From contig JAAMXY010004291.1 in NCBI GenBank assembly GCA_019677205.1, forward strand, positions 62,001 to 126,000: a stretch of 64,000 nucleotides of DNA, in the 5' to 3' direction. This document shows positions 50,858 to 61,178 of the stretch, piece by piece. The DNA comes from Pinguiococcus pyrenoidosus (lineage: Eukaryota; Sar; Pinguiophyceae; Pinguiochrysidales; Pinguiochrysidaceae). A program made the translations under genes and the position numbers. Below the pieces are notes generated by a model, which saw nothing but the letters and a program-made list of their open reading frames with translations, was not told where the DNA came from and made no database searches. Position 1 is the stretch's first letter. Each line of letters begins with the position of its first letter.

Positions 50858-53800
50858 ATGCCATCCAAGCCGAGAAAGAGAGGCGCGGCCTCCAAGGCCG
50901 CCGATGTGGCGCTCCGTCAGAAGCTCTCTTCAGGTGAGTGCTCATCTCTCGCGGGGAGCCTGAAGCCGCGCGCGTTACTCGCACAACACGTCCTGAAGAC
51001 GCGCCCAGCGGGAGGAATCAGCTCTAGCAGGATCAAGCGCTCCGATTACTGTGATATCGGGCATGAAACGAGAAATGAAAAGTGCTGTGCAGAAGAAAAA
51101 ACATATGGCCATTGGGGAATCTTCTGTGTTTGCTGGGAGGAATGATGTGTGTGATCGAATGCCCCTACAAGACGTCTTCGAAAGGTAGCTTGAGACGCTA
51201 GAGCGCAGGATTTGGAGAGTTTTGGTCGGAATGGCACGGGTGATCAGGGCAAGGCGTGAGCAACGACTTGCTCGCTAATGGGGGGGAAATGGTTCGCGCT
51301 TCTCGTTCCTAGGGCGGCCATCGGCAGGCTCCGAGGGTGGGATCCGACCCTTGGAAGAGAACTTTGGCAACGGCCTGCCCTCCATACCAGATGAGGAATT
51401 GGGCGAGTGGTCCAAGGTGTACGCGGCCGTGGTTTTGATCATGATCTGCACCCTGGCGTTCTTCATTCGGCTCTTTGCCGTAGTCCGCTACGAGAGTGTG
51501 ATCCACGAGTTCGATCCGTACTTCAACTTCCGCACCACCAAGTACCTGGCCAGCGAGGGCTTCCTGGACTTCCTCAACTGGTTCGACGACCGCGGCTGGT
51601 ACCCCCTGGGGCGCACCATCGGCGGAACCATCTACCCGGGGCTCATGTACACGGCGGCGATGCTCTACTGGCTCTTGAACTTCTTCAACATCAGCGTGAA
51701 CATCCGCAATATGTGCGTCTTCTTGGCGCCCCTGTTTGCGGCGAACACGGCCCTGGCCGCCTTCTTCCTGACCAAGGAGGTGACGCGCCGGACGAGCACG
51801 GGACTCCTGGCGGCAGCCTTCATCGCCATCGTGCCGAGCTACATCAGCCGTAGCGTCGGGGGCAGCTACGACAATGAGGGTGTCGCGATCTTCGCGCTGC
51901 TCTTCGTCTTCTACCTCTGGATCCGCGCGGTACACACCGGCTCCATGCTGTACGCCGCCGCGACGGCGATTGCCTACTTCTACATGGTGGCCGCGTGGGG
52001 AGGCTACGTGTTCATCATCAACATGATCCCAATTCACGTGCTCACCCTCGTGGTCGCGGGCCGCTTCTCCAGCCGCCTGTACATCGCGTACAGCATCTTC
52101 TACGTCATCGGAAGCGTGTGCGCAATGATGGTGCCTTTCGTAGGCTTCAACGTGGTCCAGCAAGCCGAGTGCGTCGCATCGCACGGAGTCTTTGTGGGTC
52201 TTCAGGTTTACGCGCTGGTCTCCGCCCTGTACCGCGTGATCGACGCCAGGGTCCTCCGACGATTCTTCGTGGTCGCTGCGGTCGCCTTGGTGGGCGCGCT
52301 TGGGGCCTTCCTCATCATGCTGCAGATCACGGGCAAGGTCCAGTGGTCCGGCCGCAGTCTCACGTTGCTGGACCCCACCTACGCCACGAAGTACATTCCG
52401 ATCATTGCCTCCGTCTCCGAGCATCAGCCCACGACGTGGACGTCCTTCTTCTTCGATCTCCACGTGCTGGTTCCGCTGGCGCCGGTGGGACTCTTCTTCC
52501 TCTTCGACGAGATCAGCGACGGCGGGATCTTCGTCATCCTCTATGGCACCGTCGCGTGGTACTTTGCGGGCGTGATGGTGCGCCTCATGCTCACGTTGGC
52601 GCCCATCGCGTGCATTCTGAGCGCGATCGGGTTCAGCAAGCTGCTTCAGAGGTTCTCGGCGCAGCTGAAGTACGAGGATGAGCCGACCTCCGCGAAAGGC
52701 TCCGAGCGGGCGAAGCTGACCAGCACGCGAGACCTCCTGAACAAGCCGTTGCAGGTCATCGTGCTGCTGGGCGGGTTGGGCTTGCTGTCCTTCTACGGCT
52801 ACCACGCGAGCTACGTCAGCAGCATGGCGTACTCGAGCCCGAGCATCGTGATCGAGGGCGGCAGGTATGCCAACGGCGTGCGCGTCCTGTATGACGACTA
52901 TCGGGAGGCCTACTACTGGCTGCGGCACAACACGGATCCGGATGCGAAGATCGCGTCCTGGTGGGACTACGGCTACCAGATGAGCGCCATGGCCAACCGG
53001 ACGGTCCTGGTGGACAACAACACCTGGAATAACACGCACATCGCCACCGTCGGGCGGATGCTGGCCTCCTCAGAGCAGGACGCCTTGCCGATCCTGCGCT
53101 CCCTGGACGTGGACTACGTCCTCGTGATCTTCGGCGGCCTGGCGCAGTACTCCAGCGATGACATCAACAAGTTCCTGTGGCCGGTGCGCATTGGCTCCGG
53201 CGTCTACGGCGACGAGATGCCGAACGAGCGCGACTTCCTGAACGCCAATGGCGGCTTCGACATGGGCCCCGGCGCCTCGGAGACCTTCAAGAACTGCGTC
53301 ATGTACAAGCTTTGCTACTACCGCTTCGGAGAGGTCCAGACGGACTACAATCGGCCTCCCGGCTTCGATCGCACGCGCCAGAAGGAGGTCGGAGACAAGA
53401 ACATCCGCTTGAAGATATTCGAGGAGGCGTTCACCAGCGAGCACTGGATCGTGCGCATCTACCGGGTGAAGAGAGACGAGGAGCTTCTCAACTATACGCC
53501 TGTCCAGAGCGTGCTGAGCTACCGCAGCAGCCAGGGGGATGGCTCGTCGAGGTCTTCTAAGAAGGACAAGAAGGTGGCGCCCGAACCGAGGTTTGTAGGC
53601 TGCTTCTCGGACGAGAACGACTTCGGGCCCGATCGAGACTATCTAGGTGGTTCGACGGGAGCGAACTTCAATCTGCTCCGGCATGACGCGCAGGAACGGG
53701 GAGCGAAGTACTTCGCCATCGCCCGGGCGTACTCCGACGGGCACGCTTTCGTGTTCAACAAGCTCACATCTTCGACGCCGACGGGGGATCTAAAGGACGG

Positions 53801-53939
53801 CGGATGTGAAAGGCCATGCTTGGATGAGGAAAACAAGGTCTGCGGCTGCACAGATGACTCCTGCAGCGCAGAGAAGCCTTCTCACCAAGAGAATCATCGG
53901 CGCTGGGCAGTGTACAAGATGCCGTCATCTCGATCCTAG
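50858..53939 (+). CDS. STT3: STT3, catalytic subunit of oligosaccharyltransferase, with extra Cys-containing C-terminus
   Basis: Exons 50858-50933 and 51313-53939 (379-nt intron, the longest in the window; 900 aa). Exon 1 encodes a basic cytosolic start (MPSKPRKRGAASKAA). Catalytic features: first DXD-type Asp in HEFDPYFNFR (~93), SVSEHQPTTW (~391) and WWDYGYQMSAMANRTVLVDN (~575), which binds the Asn-X-Ser/Thr sequon. About 13 membrane helices fill residues 60-500. STT3 transfers the oligosaccharide from dolichol to nascent proteins in the ER lumen. After the normal end there is an extra ~115-residue segment (from ~785: RFVGCFSDENDF, YFAIARAYSDGHAFVFNKL, six or more Cys near CERPCLDEENKVCGCTDDSC) that ordinary STT3 proteins lack. 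Confidence 0.95.
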
Positions 53940-54123
53940 GGGGCATTTTCAAGAATCCGGAGACTGGCCTTAGTCTTTCGTCTTGGCAAACCATTCTCAA
54001 AATCTCCTCAACTCGTGCTGAAACACCTTGCTAGCAGCGTGTCCACGGCGAATCCAATTTCACCCGCGATCCGTCTTCCTGCCGTCGAGGGCGCTGAAGA
54101 AGATAAGACCTCGGACGAAACCA

Positions 54124-55284
54124 CTACAGGTTAAACTCGATCTCGTCCATGTCGATCCAGCGCTGCTCCGCCGCGGATCTGTCCGCCGCGAGCGCCATCC
54201 TCAAGGCCCGGACGCCGGCCCATCCGTCGCAGGGAGCCTGACTGTCCTCGGTGATCGCTCGGGCGAAGGCGAAGGTCTCCTGCTCGTACGCGCTCGCGTA
54301 GCGGTTCATGAAGAAGTCATGCGGCATGTCCGCCTGGCCGACCCAGCTGCCGGTGTGCTTCCGCACCGTCGTGGGGAACACGTTCTCCGACTGGAGCATT
54401 CCCTCCGTGCCCAGCAGCTCCGCGCGCTGATCGTATCCATAGGCCGCCTTGCGGCACACCTCGATGCTCGCTACGACGCCCGACTCGAACTCGACAAGGA
54501 TGTTCGCGGTGTCGAAGGCCTCGGAGCCGCTTAGATCCGCCACCTCGGGCTGGACCATGTTGGACCCCCGCGCCAGAATGCGCCTGGGCTCCTCGTTCAG
54601 GATGAAGCAGCTCATGTCCAGATCGTGGATGGCCATGTCCTTGAAGATCCCGCCGCCACCGTCGACATACGTCCTCGGCGGCGGGGAGGGATCTCTGGAG
54701 CACAAGCGCAGCTGCACGGGCCGTCCAGCTTCGCCCGTCTCAACAGCCATTTTTAAGCGCTGGAAGTTGGCGTCAAACCGCCTTTGGAACGCCGTCATCA
54801 GCTTCACATTCCTCTGCTCGCAAAGCCGCACCACATCCACCGTCTCGTGCAGGTCCAACGCCAGCGGCTTCTCGCAGAAGATGTGCTTTCCAGCCGCCGC
54901 CGAGTGGCGAATCTGGTCCGAGTGGAACTGGCTCGGAGAGCAGATCCACACCGCATCCACATCCGCGTCCGCGATCACATCTTGTGCATCCGTGGTGAAG
55001 CGCGACACGCCGAAGTCCTGGCAGGCGCCAACCGCAGCGGCTTCCACCTGGTCTGCCACCACCTCGACCTGCACGAAAGGGCTCTTGGAGAGCGCTGATA
55101 AGTGGGCGCGGCCGATGCGGCCACAACCGATGACGCCGACTCTCGTCTGCGGCTTGAAAACGAGACAGCGCAATGCGGATGAGACGGCCGGCGATGATTG
55201 GACTGGCGCTTCGTACAGCGTGCAGAGCGTACCAGGCTGCCCACGCCATGAGCGTTGCGGCATAGAAGAGCAAGAAGCGAGCAT
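54124..55284 (-). CDS. Gfo/Idh/MocA-family oxidoreductase, inositol-dehydrogenase-like
   Basis: 386 aa, ATG at 55284. The Rossmann motif VGVIGCGRIGRAHLSAL lies near residue 49, the family motif HIFCEKPLA near 134, and the active-site region GGGGIFKDMAIHDLDM near 210. Also seen are MTAFQRRFDANF and a C-terminal RALRMALAADRSA. This matches NAD(P)-dependent inositol 2-dehydrogenase (IolG) and relatives; the exact sugar or polyol is not predictable. The first ~45 residues (MLASCSSMPQRSW...) exceed the usual start and may be a transit or signal segment. Such enzymes are common in bacteria, so an old transfer is possible, but composition here looks native. Confidence 0.88.
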   Translation of the reverse strand: MLASCSSMPQRSWRGQPGTLCTLYEAPVQSSPAVSSALRCLVFKPQTRVGVIGCGRIGRAHLSALSKSPFVQVEVVADQVEAAAVGACQDFGVSRFTTDAQDVIADADVDAVWICSPSQFHSDQIRHSAAAGKHIFCEKPLALDLHETVDVVRLCEQRNVKLMTAFQRRFDANFQRLKMAVETGEAGRPVQLRLCSRDPSPPPRTYVDGGGGIFKDMAIHDLDMSCFILNEEPRRILARGSNMVQPEVADLSGSEAFDTANILVEFESGVVASIEVCRKAAYGYDQRAELLGTEGMLQSENVFPTTVRKHTGSWVGQADMPHDFFMNRYASAYEQETFAFARAITEDSQAPCDGWAGVRALRMALAADRSAAEQRWIDMDEIEFNL

Positions 55285-55930
55285 GTGAGGAAGATCCGCA
55301 TGGTGAGCGCTGAAACGCGCTATTTAGCTGCGGCGTAACTGCGGCGGCGAGAGAATCCATCCGCGAACGAGTTGTGGAATGTTCGCTTTTAAATTTTATT
55401 TTTTTTTATGAATATCAGATATAGATGTGTGCATTGCCCCGAAACAAAGGTTTTCAAAATATCCGACAAGCCAATGAAGAGCTTCAAAGTCGTTGAACTT
55501 GAACGCAAAACCAATTTCCTTCTTCATGCTCTGATCTGATTGGGCAGATCCGTCCATCCGCACGCTGCCTCTGTCCGGATTCCCGCAACCTCTGTCGATT
55601 TGTTCCGCCTCGATCCGCTACTTGCGGGCGTGAGAGAAGCCAGGGCTTCCGCGACACCGATTGGCCAAAGCAAGATTCTCTTCTCTTTGGCGGAGCTTCA
55701 TTGGACAAGAGCAGCTATCGGTGCGATGCGTCAAACTGTTTCCTGCACAGCGTCCAGCAATCCTTCCAATCGTCAGGGGGCTCCATCCAGCTTCTCAAGC
55801 GGATCAAGTGGACTTCGCCGCTCCTGAGCGTATGCGCTCTCCTGCCAAGGGCTCTTGTGGCGAGCAGCAAGTGTCTGAGCAGCTTCTGGCAAACCCCGCG
55901 AATCGCGGAGCTTGACGCAGCCTGCAAAGA
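55285..55930. promoter_or_regulatory. Divergent promoter with five CCAAT/ATTGG boxes
   Basis: Between the oxidoreductase (minus) and the first LCIB-type gene (plus). CCAAT at 55511-55515 and 55766-55770; ATTGG at 55539-55543, 55660-55664 and 55700-55704. AT-rich at 55385-55415. No gene seen inside. Confidence 0.5.
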
Positions 55931-57686
55931 ATGCTGTCGAAGATTCGCCGAAAGCTTTCCCTGCGCTCGAGGACCTCCACTGAGGATCCGCACCACGCCA
56001 CTCGGGATGGTGGAGGGGTGCAAGAGGCAGATGGTGAGAATGAAGGCAAGGTAGCGAAAGCGGCTGCGGAAGCGCCGCCAGCCGAAGAACCGACCTTGCC
56101 CCACCAAATTGAAGAGGAGGCCAATGATCCGCCCACGACCACTTCGGATGCTGCAGCTTCCGAGGCGCTTCCCGAGGGTAAGACTTTGGTGTGTAGTAGT
56201 CCTTGGGTCTTCAATGAATGATGACATCATTGAACTCGGCAACTGTAGAAAAAGCAGCTCAAGACACGGCAGAGTCCGCCGCAGCCGTCCAGCTTGCGGA
56301 AAAGGATGCGGAAGCGGTACCCAGCACAAATGATGCGACAACGTCGCCAGCGCCCAGTCTCGCTCGAGAGGAGGAGTCAGAAAATCGCTCAGCTCCCACA
56401 AGCGCTGCAGAGCCGCGAACGACGTCGGACGCACCTGCGGACCCGCTCCCGCAAGCGCAGCCCGATGACGAGCAGCCACTGCCCATGGACGAAGGCGGCG
56501 GCGACCCGACCGCCGCTAGCCAGGAGCCGCTCTTGGCGGATGGTGGCGCAGCTGAGAGCTCCGGGGAAGGCATGCAAAGGGATTCGGCAAGCACGCCCGA
56601 TGGTGACGCGAGGGAGCCCGCCGTGGAGATGGACGAGGCCATGGCCAACAAGCCTCCTGCCGAAGAGCCTCGCGCAGCACAAGACACGGGTTTGACTCCA
56701 TTGGACGCATCCCTGACGGAGCCGGCTCTCGAGGACGACGACGAAGACACGAGCCCTCTAACCAGGGAGGGCCGAAAGAGCCTCGGCTTGCGGCTGCTGA
56801 AGCGCAGTCCGTCTTGCGAGGAGATCGAGACGGTGTTCGAGTGGCTGTCTTGGACGCCACCATCCGAATCGGCGCTGGGTAAGAGCCTGGTAACCCGCTT
56901 TCCGGCGGCACTTCCGGGCCAGGCGGTGATGTCTCGGGTCGTGGCGATGCTGCATGAGGAGTATGGCATGACCGGAGAGAACACGCTGTATGGCAACTCG
57001 ATCTGCAGCGACGAGATCAACAACGAGACGGGGGACATGAGCGACTTGTTCCGCTTGTACTTCGGAGAGATCTTCCCTCTCGGAGGCATCTCTGGTGTCC
57101 CCTTTGCGGGGAAGACGGGCTTCTCGGCCTTCTCGCACCACGTGCCAGAGAACGGGAACATCTTCATCCTCTTCGGGCCCCACGTCGGCATCTCCCATCT
57201 CGGAGAGATGGGCAAGTACCTGCGCGTTGGCCAGCGCTCCTGCTCCACGGCATGCGGCGCTGTAATCGGCGCCTACGAGCAATGCCTCAAGGGCATCCAC
57301 GGCGAGGCGTATGCGGACGAATTTGACATGCAGCAGAGCTGGCTGCGTGATCAGCTCTTTCCCCACACCAAGCGCATCTCGGAAAGCGAGTACCCGATGG
57401 CGGCTCTTGCACATCAGGTATGGCCTTTTGGGAATGCACCGTCACACTCGCATGGGTTCTAAGAGGGGTTCTACAAATCTGGGAGAAGGGATACGAGATC
57501 GTGGAGAATGCCATTGAGCAAGTTGTCAACACCAAGTTCGGCCAAGGCTATCTGGTGCTCCTCGGCGGCATCCAGATCAACCTCGCGTCGCCGTACCAAG
57601 ATCACTTCCTGCCGCTCATGTTCCAGGTCCGCCGCGAGGGCGAAGAGCCCAAGGACTTGCTCAAGCTGCTCAGCTGGAAGCACTGA
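55931..57686 (+). CDS. LCIB-type (theta) carbonic anhydrase family protein, long acidic N-terminus
   Basis: Exons 55931-56177, 56249-57417 and 57489-57686 (introns 71 and 71 nt; 537 aa). The last ~255 residues match the LCIB/LCIC fold: FPAALPGQ, GENTLYGNSICSDEINNETG, FGEIFPLGGISGVPFAGKTG, FSAFSHHVPENGNIFILFGP, HVGIS, ACGAVIGAY and LGGIQINL. Putative Zn ligands are Cys335, His394 and Cys418, with Asp337 and Arg~351 as in active theta-CAs. Members convert CO2/HCO3- or help recapture CO2 in algal carbon concentration. Residues 1-280 are acidic, Ala/Pro/Glu-rich and probably disordered, with a basic start (MLSKIRRKLSLRSRTS). No signal peptide is seen, so cytosolic or mitochondrial location is more likely than plastid. 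A paralogue follows immediately downstream. Confidence 0.85.
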
Positions 57687-58052
57687 GCGACACGTGAGAT
57701 GCGATGACCAGATGAAATCAAGAAGAGACGCGCGGCCTTGGCATAGACAGAAAATGAAGAGAGAGGGGATCGGGTGGTCCAGAACTACCTTTTGTGTCTT
57801 GATCGCTTTTCTCCGTCTCCGATGGAGAAGACACTCTGCGGCGGCAACGATGAGAGTCCTGGGCAGCTCGCTTCGACGCTCTCCTCAGATCGCCGTGACG
57901 AAAGGCGGCAACGTAGCTTGGTCGTGTGCATGGGTATATAGATGAGCTAGCTTGACTGTATCAAAGCAAAGTACGTATTCCAAATCTTGGCTTTTGCGCA
58001 GTTGACGCCAAAGCCTCGGCCAAATCGCGCCGGACGCGTCCCATGCGTCAAA
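57687..58052. other. Intergenic region between the LCIB-type paralogues
   Basis: 366 bp between tandem paralogues. The frame of the second gene is open from 57987, but the ATG at 58053 starts the signal peptide. Nothing else recognised. Confidence 0.4.
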
Positions 58053-59110
58053 ATGCGCGTCTTTCTGGGCCTGACGCTCCTCATGCTTTGCACCAGCCTT
58101 CGGGTGCGCGTGCACATGAGCAGCAGCCGCAGCGACCAACGCGCTGGGCGGCAAAGCTGCACTTCTGACCGCAGCTGCCAAGATACGGCTCTGGTAAATC
58201 GGCAGACCGTCACGCTGAGTCTGCTCACGCAGCTCGCAAGCGTGTCGCGAGCGCGTGCTGTCCTCGCGCGCGAGCAAGAGCTGGAGGCCGCAGTGGAAAC
58301 CGTGCTGAAAAGGCACTTCTCCGGCGCTCTGGCCGGACGCGAAGTCGTTGCTCGGACAGTCGAGACGCTCAAAAGGAAGTACGGCGTGACTGGTCGCAAC
58401 ACGCTGTACGGAAGTTCCCTCTGTAGTGACGAGATCAACAACGAGACCGGCGACATGAACGACCTGTTCCGCCTGTACTTTGGGGAGATTTTCCCTCTGG
58501 GGGGCATCTCGGGCGTTCCCTTTGCCGGCAAGACGGGCTTCTCGGCTTTCTCGAATCACGTGCCCGACAACGGAAACGCCTTTGTCCTCTTCGGTCCGCA
58601 CGTGGGGATCTCGCACGCGGGCGAAGTGGGGAAGTACATGCGAATAGGGCAGCATGTGGACTCGACGGCGTGTGGCGCCATGGTCAAGGCCTACCAGCAA
58701 TGCCTTGAAGGCATGCATGGGCAGGCGTACAACGACGAGTACGACATGCAGCAGAGCTGGCTGCGAGACCAGTTGTATCCGCATGTCAAGCGGATATCGG
58801 AGAGCGAGGAGCCCATGGCAGCCCTGGCGCATCAGGTATTGGTGGTGCCGTGCTCTGCAACTTCGATGCGTCCCTTTTGCTCGGAAGCTCATGAGCGTGA
58901 GCGCATTTCTTTCGAGCGCAGGCTTACGAGATCGTGGAGGGAGCCGTCGAACGAATTGTGAACACAAAATTCGGTGGCGGGAACCTGGTTCTCCTCGGCG
59001 GCATTCAGATCAATCTTCAGCCTCCGTATCGAGACCAGTTCGTCCCGAAGATGCTGCAAGTTCGCCGCGAGGGCGAGCCACCCATTGACCTGCTGGACGT
59101 GCTCTGCTAG
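58053..59110 (+). CDS. LCIB-type (theta) carbonic anhydrase family protein with signal-peptide presequence
   Basis: Exons 58053-58835 and 58922-59110 (86-nt intron at the same place as the last intron of the upstream paralogue; 323 aa). The N-terminus MRVFLGLTLLMLCTSLRVRV is a signal peptide followed by a basic transit-like region. The Phe usual at the cleavage site of red-lineage plastid proteins is Leu here. The catalytic region is close to the upstream paralogue: GRNTLYGSSLCSDEINNETG, FGEIFPLGGISGVPFAGKTG and FSAFSNHVPDNGNAFVLFGP, with Cys124, Asp126, His183 and Cys207 as putative Zn and catalytic residues. In diatoms a missing Phe can leave the protein outside the stroma, in the periplastidal compartment, which would suit a CO2/HCO3- role there; this is inference. 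Confidence 0.86.
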
Positions 59111-59543
59111 GGGAAGATGAATTGGAGGATTCGAAGTACTCGCATGAGATGGGGGAATCGGTGACGCTGGTGTGAAAGGGAGGCGCGGACGCCTTCACAA
59201 GGCTAGAAGCAGCGGATCGTATCGAATTGCACCTCGGCTACTGCGGCATCTGCTCGCAGCTTTTCCACGCAGCACCCTGACAGCGGCGCCTGCTTCTGAA
59301 GAACCCTGCGGCGCATGTACATTGTCACAGAGTCTCCCTTTCAGGAGATCTTTCAGGAGATCTTTCAGGAGCGCTCTTCATGTCAGGCTTCCGCAACGAC
59401 GCGTCAACCCAAGTTTACATGCGCTCTTCCACATCTATTCACCTGATTCATAGGCGAATAAGGCTGGGAGAGTTCGGAAGGGCTGGCAACAGTTTCTGCT
59501 GCGCCGCACAAGCAGCGTTTCTGCGGCACTGAGTGACTCCACG
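59111..59543. other. Intergenic region with 12-nt repeat
   Basis: 433 bp between the second LCIB-type gene and the SOUL gene. Three 12-nt units (CTTTCAGGAGAT) run from 59338 to 59371. No gene seen. Confidence 0.5.
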
Positions 59544-61118
59544 ATGCGCGTTCTTCTCCTGGCGACGCTTCTCGTGCTGTGCGCGGGCTTCCGCGTGCCG
59601 GTGCGGATGAGCAGCGCCGGCAAGGACCAGCGCGCTACGTGGCAGAGCCTCGTTCGGCGGCTCAGCCGCCCAGACATCTCGCTGGTGGAGCGCCAGACGC
59701 TCACGCTGGACCTGCTGAAGCAGGCCCCAGACGTGTCCGAGGCGCTCGCGAAGGCTGTGCGCGAGCGAGACATCGAGTCCCTGGTGGAGGACGATCCGGA
59801 GGGACAGGAGATTCTGGAAGGCGTCAAAGCCGTCAGGTACGCTCGAGACGATCTGGGGGACTGAAGAAGGATGCATACTCTTTCTCAAATGCGACGCGAC
59901 GCGGCACTGTGCCTTTGTTTTTTTTTGGAAAAGGCGTCAGATCCTCGAGGATATTCTGCCGGACTTGCAAGATCGCGCGCCCGAGATCCCCACGAGACTC
60001 GCGAAGGCTCTGCGGAGCGCCAGGGAGTCGAAGCAGGCGCCCACCGCCGCGGACTTCCGGCAGATCCAGTCCGCTTTGGCGGAGCTGACCCCGGCGCGGC
60101 TTCAGGAGGTTCTGGATGCCGCGCGGGAGGAGATCAGCAACGTCTTCGAGCCGATTCCGTACAACCTGGAGACGCCGGGCTACGAGGTTCTCGCGCGCTC
60201 CATGGGCTGGGACTCCGGTGGCAAGCCTTTCGACGGCTACGAGATCCGCCGGTATGAAGACTACGTGGCCGCCGCTGCCGCGCTTGGGGGAGCGGAAGAT
60301 GTGGAGATGGAGCTCGAAGCCTCGGGAGAAGGCTTCAACAAGCTGGCGGACTACATCTTCGGTGGCAACCAAGCGAACGTGCAGCTCGCCATGACCGTGC
60401 CCGTTGAGATGTCCTTCCCCGGGGATGAGATGCGCTTTCCTCTGCCCAAAAGGTGGGTCCTCGCCTTGTTCTCCGTGACGTGGTCCGCAGGAGCAATCTC
60501 TCATTTGATGCCCGATTCCCGCAACGCAGCTCGGTGGACTCCGTCGATCTGGCTCCGAAGCCCAAGGACGAATCGGGGGTGCGGGTGGTGACGCAGGCCT
60601 CTCGCACCCTCGCGGTCCGCCGCTTCCCGGGGATCGCCACCAGTCAGGAGGTTCAGCGTCAGCTCAGCGCCCTCAAGATCGAGCTGGTCGAGGACAAGCT
60701 GATGAGCATCGACGAGGCCGAGGCAGCGTCCTATTCGGTCTTTCAGTACAATCCGCCCTACACGCTGCCATGGGTTCGCACGAATGAGGTGGTGGTGGAG
60801 ATCTCGTGGCGCGAGGGAGGCAGTGCTCCCCCGGCTGCAGCGGAGGGATCTGCGGTCGCATCAGCTCCCACTGATCCTGCGGACGCCGTGACGATGCAGG
60901 CTGCGGAGGCCGCGGCGGTGGCAATCGCTGAGGAAGAAGTCGCGGAGATGATCGAGCTATTGGTGGACAGCGAAGAAGACATCAGTGTTGATGCCGGCGA
61001 CGCCGAGGACGTCGACGGGGCTCCTGTCGACGACGCGATGCTCGTCGAGGACGCGATGCTCGACGAAGACGATGTCAACGAGGAGGACGGCATCAACACT
61101 TCCGGTCAGGGGATCTAA
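59544..61118 (+). CDS. SOUL heme-binding protein with plastid-type presequence and acidic tail, three exons
   Basis: Exons 59544-59836, 59934-60452 and 60530-61118 (introns 97 and 77 nt; 466 aa). The N-terminus MRVLLLATLLVLCAGFRVPV is a signal peptide with AGF at the cleavage region, typical of red-lineage plastid targeting. Residues 1-82 align without gaps to the presequence of the second LCIB-type protein. Residues ~100-190 are helical. The SOUL domain (~195-362) shows GYEIRRYEDYVAAAA, FNKLADYIFGGNQANVQLAM, TVPVEMSF, VRRFPGIATSQEV and LPWVRTNEVVVEISW. The last ~100 residues are Ala/Glu/Asp-rich. Plastid SOUL proteins bind heme or other tetrapyrroles. A second SOUL gene lies at the left edge of the window. 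Confidence 0.88.
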
Positions 61119-61178
61119 GGGCTTGCCAAGCTTCGCGAGTTTCGAAGACGTTCGTCGCAGAAGACTGAGCAGTGTCCT

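Noticed and set aside
50934-51312. C/D-box snoRNA in the STT3 intron
   Set aside because: A box-C-like ATGATGT is present but I found no convincing box D with a terminal stem.
51309-53039. 576-codon antisense frame opposite STT3
   Set aside because: Shadow frame full of His/Gln/Arg/Asp typical of reverse-complemented membrane-protein codons.
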